This document shows, piece by piece, positions 60,729 to 64,000 of a DNA stretch of 64,000 nt. The notes beneath the pieces are model-generated. The model was not told where the DNA came from and searched no databases. It saw only the letters and a list, made by a program, of their open reading frames with translations. Origin of the DNA: Candidatus Gastranaerophilales bacterium (GTDB lineage: Bacteria > Cyanobacteriota > Vampirovibrionia > Gastranaerophilales > Gastranaerophilaceae). Position 1 is the stretch's first letter; every line of letters begins with the position of its first letter. A program made the translations under genes and the position numbers. The DNA lies in contig CALUQO010000002.1 of NCBI GenBank assembly GCA_944322935.1, positions 1 through 64,000 of the forward strand. Reading direction: 5' to 3'.

Positions 60729-60782
60729 ATTGTGTTACAAATATATTATAATAAGATATGAGTATGGAGAAATATATATAGA

Positions 60783-63236
60783 ATGACAGAAACAATAAGA
60801 GTGTATGATTTGGCAAAAGAACTGGGCAAGACCAACAAGGAGGTTATTGAAAAGTTGGACTCGCTGCTTGGCGTTAAAGTAAAATCACACTCAAGCGTTA
60901 TTTCTTCTATTCAGGCAAACAAATTAAAACAACTGTTATCGGAGCCTAAGGCGGAAACTTCCAAAAAGCCTAAGGCTTTTATCGTTAAAAAGGCAAAAGT
61001 TAAAGAGGAAGAACCTCAGGAAGAAAAGGAAGCTCCAAAAACAGAGGAAAAACCGAAAGAGAAAGTTAAACTCGGAAAAATAGAACGACCTGTTGTTCCT
61101 CCGATGCCAAAAGTCAAACTCGGCAAAATTGAACCGCCCAAACCGGCATTAAAACCGGCTCAAAAAAATGTTAAGCCTGCTGAAAAGCCTAAAGAAACAC
61201 AAACAAAAGATGCAGCCGCTAAAAAAGCTCCGGAGAAAAAGGAACTGCGTACTGAGAAAAAACCGATTCAGCGTCATGTAATTCCGCAGGAAATCTATGA
61301 GACTAAAGGGAATTCAAAGAAAAAAGGTTCTAAAAAAAGAGAAAAATCCTATAACTCAAAAGAAGAGGAACAGGAAAGAATCAGTTTAGAAAAGGCAAAT
61401 GCCCAGAAACATAAAAAAAGAACTCACGCCGAAGAGGCTGTTGAGGAAGTAAAAAGTGTTGTTATTAACCAGCCTTTGACTGTTGGTGAGTTGTCGGAAA
61501 AAATTCATAAAGCATCTGCTGAAATTGTTAAATTTCTTATGATGCACGGTATTTTGGCTACGGTTAATCAGGTGATTGATGTTGCCACAGCAAAAAAAGT
61601 CTGCGAAAATTTTGAGATAGAAGTTCTTGAAGAAGACCTTGAAGCCTATATGGAAGAAGAACTTCAAAAAGAAGAAGAAGCAAAAGAACTTGCCTCTATC
61701 GACCCCAAACTTCTAAAACGCAGAGCCCCTGTTATAAGTATTATGGGGCACGTTGACCACGGTAAAACCACTCTGCTTGATTCCATCAGGGCATCTAAAC
61801 ACAAAATCGTGTCCACGGAAGTAGGCGGTATAACCCAGTCTATCGGTGCATACACGGTTTATTTAAACAATAAAAAGATTGTGTTCATCGATACTCCGGG
61901 TCACGAAGCTTTCACCGAGATGAGAGCCAGAGGTGCACAGGCTACGGATATTGCTATTCTTGTAGTTGCTGCTGATGACGGTATAATGCCGCAGACAATT
62001 GAGGCAATCAACCACGCTAAAGCAGCTAATGTGCCTATTATCGTTGCCGTAAACAAGATTGACAAACCCGATGCAAATCCGGATAAAATACTGCAGCAGT
62101 TGACGGAACACGGTCTTGTTCCCGAAGAGTGGGGCGGTGATACTGTGTGCGTAAAAGTCAGCGCATTGCAAGGTACGGGTATTGATGAACTTTTGGAATA
62201 CATTTTGCTATTGGCAGAAGTACTTGATTTGAAAGCAAATCCGGATGCTCCGGCAAGCGGTGTCGTTATTGAAGCTAACCTTGATAAGGGTAAAGGTCCG
62301 GTTGCAACACTGCTTGTACAAAACGGAACTTTAAAAACCGGCAACTGTGTAGTTGTAGGTAATGTTTGCGGTAAGGTAAGAGCGCTGCTTTCTGATTCAG
62401 GTGAAAGAGTAAAAAAAGCTGCACCGTCTACACCTGTTGAAATTCTCGGTTTAACAGAAGTTCCTCAGGCCGGCGACAAGTTTGAAGTTGTTGAAAATGA
62501 AAAAACAATGCGTGCTATTGTCTCAGAACGCAAAGAAAAGGAAAGAAATTCCCGTCTTGAGGCTATGCTGCCTAACCATATCAGAAACGAAATTGTGGGC
62601 GAAGGCGATGACGGCATTCAGCATCTTAACCTTATTATCAAAGCAAACACAAACGGTTCTGCAGAAGCGCTTTCTCAAGCTATAGGCCAGTTTAAGTCAA
62701 AAGAAATTGTTATAAAACTTATACACGTTGGTGTTGGTGATATTTCAGAAGCTGATGTTATGTTAGCAGCTGCCAGCAATGCCATTATCCTCGGGTTTAC
62801 GGTTAAAGAGGACAACAACGCTGAGATTGCGGCAGCCAGAGAAAACGTTACGATTAAAAAATTCGATATTATTTATCAAATTCTTGAAGATCTCGAAAAA
62901 ACCATGCTCAGCCTGCTTCAGCCTGAAATCAAAGAGGTTGAACTCGGTAAAGCCGAAGTCAGACAGGTGTTCACCGTCGGTAAAACCTCAAGAATCGCCG
63001 GCTGCTACGTTACCGAGGGTAAAATCATCAGAGGAAAAACCGCAGTTGTTATCAGAAACGGCGAAGAAATCTTTAAAGGTACAATTGACCAGCTTAAGAG
63101 ATTTAAAGACGACGTTAAAGAAGTCGCAACGGGCTTTGAGTGCGGTATATCCTTTGCAAAATTCAATGATATTCAAGAAGGCGATATAATCGAAGTTTCC
63201 ACAACCGAAGAAGTAGAAAGACAGGCTCTGGTTTAA
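60783..63236 (+). CDS. infB: Translation initiation factor IF-2
   Basis: GTPase that brings initiator tRNA to the ribosome, 817 aa. Residues about 1-55 form the IF2-N helix domain; 56-220 is a Lys/Glu/Pro-rich linker containing two copies of a V-K-L-G-K-I-E-x-P motif (95-102 and 111-118). A second IF2-N-like domain spans about 228-282. G1 is G322-H-V-D-H-G-K328-T-T, G2 is in G-G-I-T-Q-S-I-G-A, G3 is D-T-P-G-H-E and G4 N-K-I-D. Domains II-IV follow to the C-terminus. It ends with TAATG coupling to the next gene. Confidence 0.98.
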   Translation: MTETIRVYDLAKELGKTNKEVIEKLDSLLGVKVKSHSSVISSIQANKLKQLLSEPKAETSKKPKAFIVKKAKVKEEEPQEEKEAPKTEEKPKEKVKLGKIERPVVPPMPKVKLGKIEPPKPALKPAQKNVKPAEKPKETQTKDAAAKKAPEKKELRTEKKPIQRHVIPQEIYETKGNSKKKGSKKREKSYNSKEEEQERISLEKANAQKHKKRTHAEEAVEEVKSVVINQPLTVGELSEKIHKASAEIVKFLMMHGILATVNQVIDVATAKKVCENFEIEVLEEDLEAYMEEELQKEEEAKELASIDPKLLKRRAPVISIMGHVDHGKTTLLDSIRASKHKIVSTEVGGITQSIGAYTVYLNNKKIVFIDTPGHEAFTEMRARGAQATDIAILVVAADDGIMPQTIEAINHAKAANVPIIVAVNKIDKPDANPDKILQQLTEHGLVPEEWGGDTVCVKVSALQGTGIDELLEYILLLAEVLDLKANPDAPASGVVIEANLDKGKGPVATLLVQNGTLKTGNCVVVGNVCGKVRALLSDSGERVKKAAPSTPVEILGLTEVPQAGDKFEVVENEKTMRAIVSERKEKERNSRLEAMLPNHIRNEIVGEGDDGIQHLNLIIKANTNGSAEALSQAIGQFKSKEIVIKLIHVGVGDISEADVMLAAASNAIILGFTVKEDNNAEIAAARENVTIKKFDIIYQILEDLEKTMLSLLQPEIKEVELGKAEVRQVFTVGKTSRIAGCYVTEGKIIRGKTAVVIRNGEEIFKGTIDQLKRFKDDVKEVATGFECGISFAKFNDIQEGDIIEVSTTEEVERQALV

Positions 63237-63787
63237 TGCTGAAATTTTACAAAAGCGATTTGGCTGTAATTTCACTACCATTATTTTTTGTTTTTTTACT
63301 TGGCACAATTATATTCTTATTGCCAGGTGTATTCTCATATAAGCCGATAAACATAACAACAATATCTGTATTCGGCTATTTTACCGCTTTATCATTATTT
63401 GCGGTAATTTTTTCACTGCACAATCCTGACAATGAAATACGTGAAAAAAATATAAACCTGATTATTCCAATAACAGCTATATCAGGGTATTGTTTTACAA
63501 TAGTGTACATAATTATAAAGCTTTTGCCTTTTCTTATTCAAAATATGCACATATATATGGTTAGATTTATTGCTCTGCTTGGAATTTTACCATTAATTGC
63601 AATTTTTCTTATATTAAATCTTGTAATGAACATAATGTATATACTGTTTTTGATTACAACAAAAGAAAAAAATACAAAAAACATATTTGCGGGTTCTTTA
63701 ATATATATGCCTGGTATTATTCTTTCATTTGTAATGAGCTTTACCTTTTTTATATCAGTAATGACGGGAAATTTTTTAGAACTATAG
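63236..63787 (+). CDS. Integral membrane protein of unknown function
   Basis: A 183-aa protein beginning in the infB stop codon (TAATG). It has five or so strongly hydrophobic segments (LPLFFVFLLGTIIFLLPG; YFTALSLFAVIF; SGYCFTIVYIIIKLLPF; ALLGILPLIAIFLILNLVM; IILSFVMSFTFFISVM) joined by short loops. I recognise no family. It lies between infB and rbfA, which are normally direct neighbours. Confidence 0.75.
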   Translation: MLKFYKSDLAVISLPLFFVFLLGTIIFLLPGVFSYKPINITTISVFGYFTALSLFAVIFSLHNPDNEIREKNINLIIPITAISGYCFTIVYIIIKLLPFLIQNMHIYMVRFIALLGILPLIAIFLILNLVMNIMYILFLITTKEKNTKNIFAGSLIYMPGIILSFVMSFTFFISVMTGNFLEL

Positions 63788-63874
63788 ATTTTTTATACAA
63801 TACAGAAATAGCATAACATCGTAATACTTTTATGGTATTATATGTTATAAATAATAAACAAATCAGAGGTTAAT

Positions 63875-64000
63875 ATGTCGCTGCGAAACGAACGTGTCAG
63901 AAAAACATTGATGAAAGAAATTGCCGATATCATTCAAAAAGATATCAAGGATCCCCGTATCAGCGGAGTTGTGTCGATTACGGATATCGAACTTGCACAC
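63875..64000 (+). CDS. rbfA: Ribosome-binding factor A, N-terminal part
   Basis: The first 42 codons, cut by the window end: MSLRNERVRKTLMKEIADII, then Q-K-D-I-K-D-P-R-I-S-G-V-V-S-I-T-D-I. R-V-R-K-x-x-x-x-E-I-x-x-I-I and K-D-P-R-I-x-x-V-x-S-I-T are the RbfA family start. RbfA binds the small ribosomal subunit during maturation. AGAGG precedes the ATG, and the infB context supports the call. Confidence 0.92.
   Translation, partial: MSLRNERVRKTLMKEIADIIQKDIKDPRISGVVSITDIELAH

Overview
The window is AT-rich, densely coded, double-membrane bacterial chromosome. Two genes point to the cyanobacterial line: an AAA ATPase with a C-terminal R3H motif (Ycf45 type, 9736-11325) and an MlaE/Ycf63-type ABC permease (8133-8876). 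No photosynthesis genes are present. With the gut-type metabolic genes (GH57 glycosidase, unadenylylated-type glutamine synthetase, Trk potassium uptake), the best guess is a non-photosynthetic relative of Cyanobacteria (Melainabacteria/Vampirovibrionia, Gastranaerophilales-like). This is inference from gene content; no marker gene was searched.

Layout. 1-8876: iPGM, a catalytic/non-catalytic M16 peptidase pair, PilZ protein, TPR protein, thioesterase, IlvE and an MlaE-like permease. 8877-16000: Ycf45-type ATPase, OmpH/Skp chaperone, flippase, XRE regulator and a GIY-YIG nuclease, set among several families of dispersed repeats. 16014-17021: GAPDH with a clear terminator. 17196-25721: an accessory minus-strand block holding three large proteins whose C-termini carry R...STS...ExE motifs of ADP-ribosyltransferases, plus a secreted protein, a degenerate M48-like lipoprotein, a Cys-rich secreted protein and a 75-aa protein. 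The block abuts a GH57 gene. 28347-31134: trkA-trkH, bracketed by a 52-bp inverted repeat. 31521-36684: murC-murB-ddl-ftsQ and two unknown genes. 36689-40943: HNH nuclease, an isoprenylcysteine-methyltransferase-like membrane protein behind a possible leader RNA, and a YkpA/YbiT-like ABC-F protein. 41060-46525: TolC, MarR, EmrA, EmrB and an acyl-ACP thioesterase. 46591-51057: glycosyltransferase, unknown proteins and glnA. 51436-54122: a pterin-binding methyltransferase, metF and a Xer recombinase. 54213-56367: surface-glycan-type genes. 56446-64000: dnaB, cupin, membrane protein, a divergent purD-like gene, ylxR-infB, a membrane protein and the start of rbfA.

The most unusual content is the ADP-ribosyltransferase-like block. 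Two of its proteins have strong motif sets; the third is weaker. One of them follows the GH57 and Cys-rich secreted genes in an apparent operon and is followed by a small Lys-rich protein. The three, with one unrelated small protein, share a short N-terminal aromatic motif (S/Q-F-K/G) and lack classical signal peptides. Second is a GIY-YIG gene fitted exactly between two copies of a palindromic repeat, its start codon lying inside the terminal inverted repeat. Third is a MarR/EmrAB/acyl-ACP-thioesterase operon that looks like a fatty-acid release and export module.
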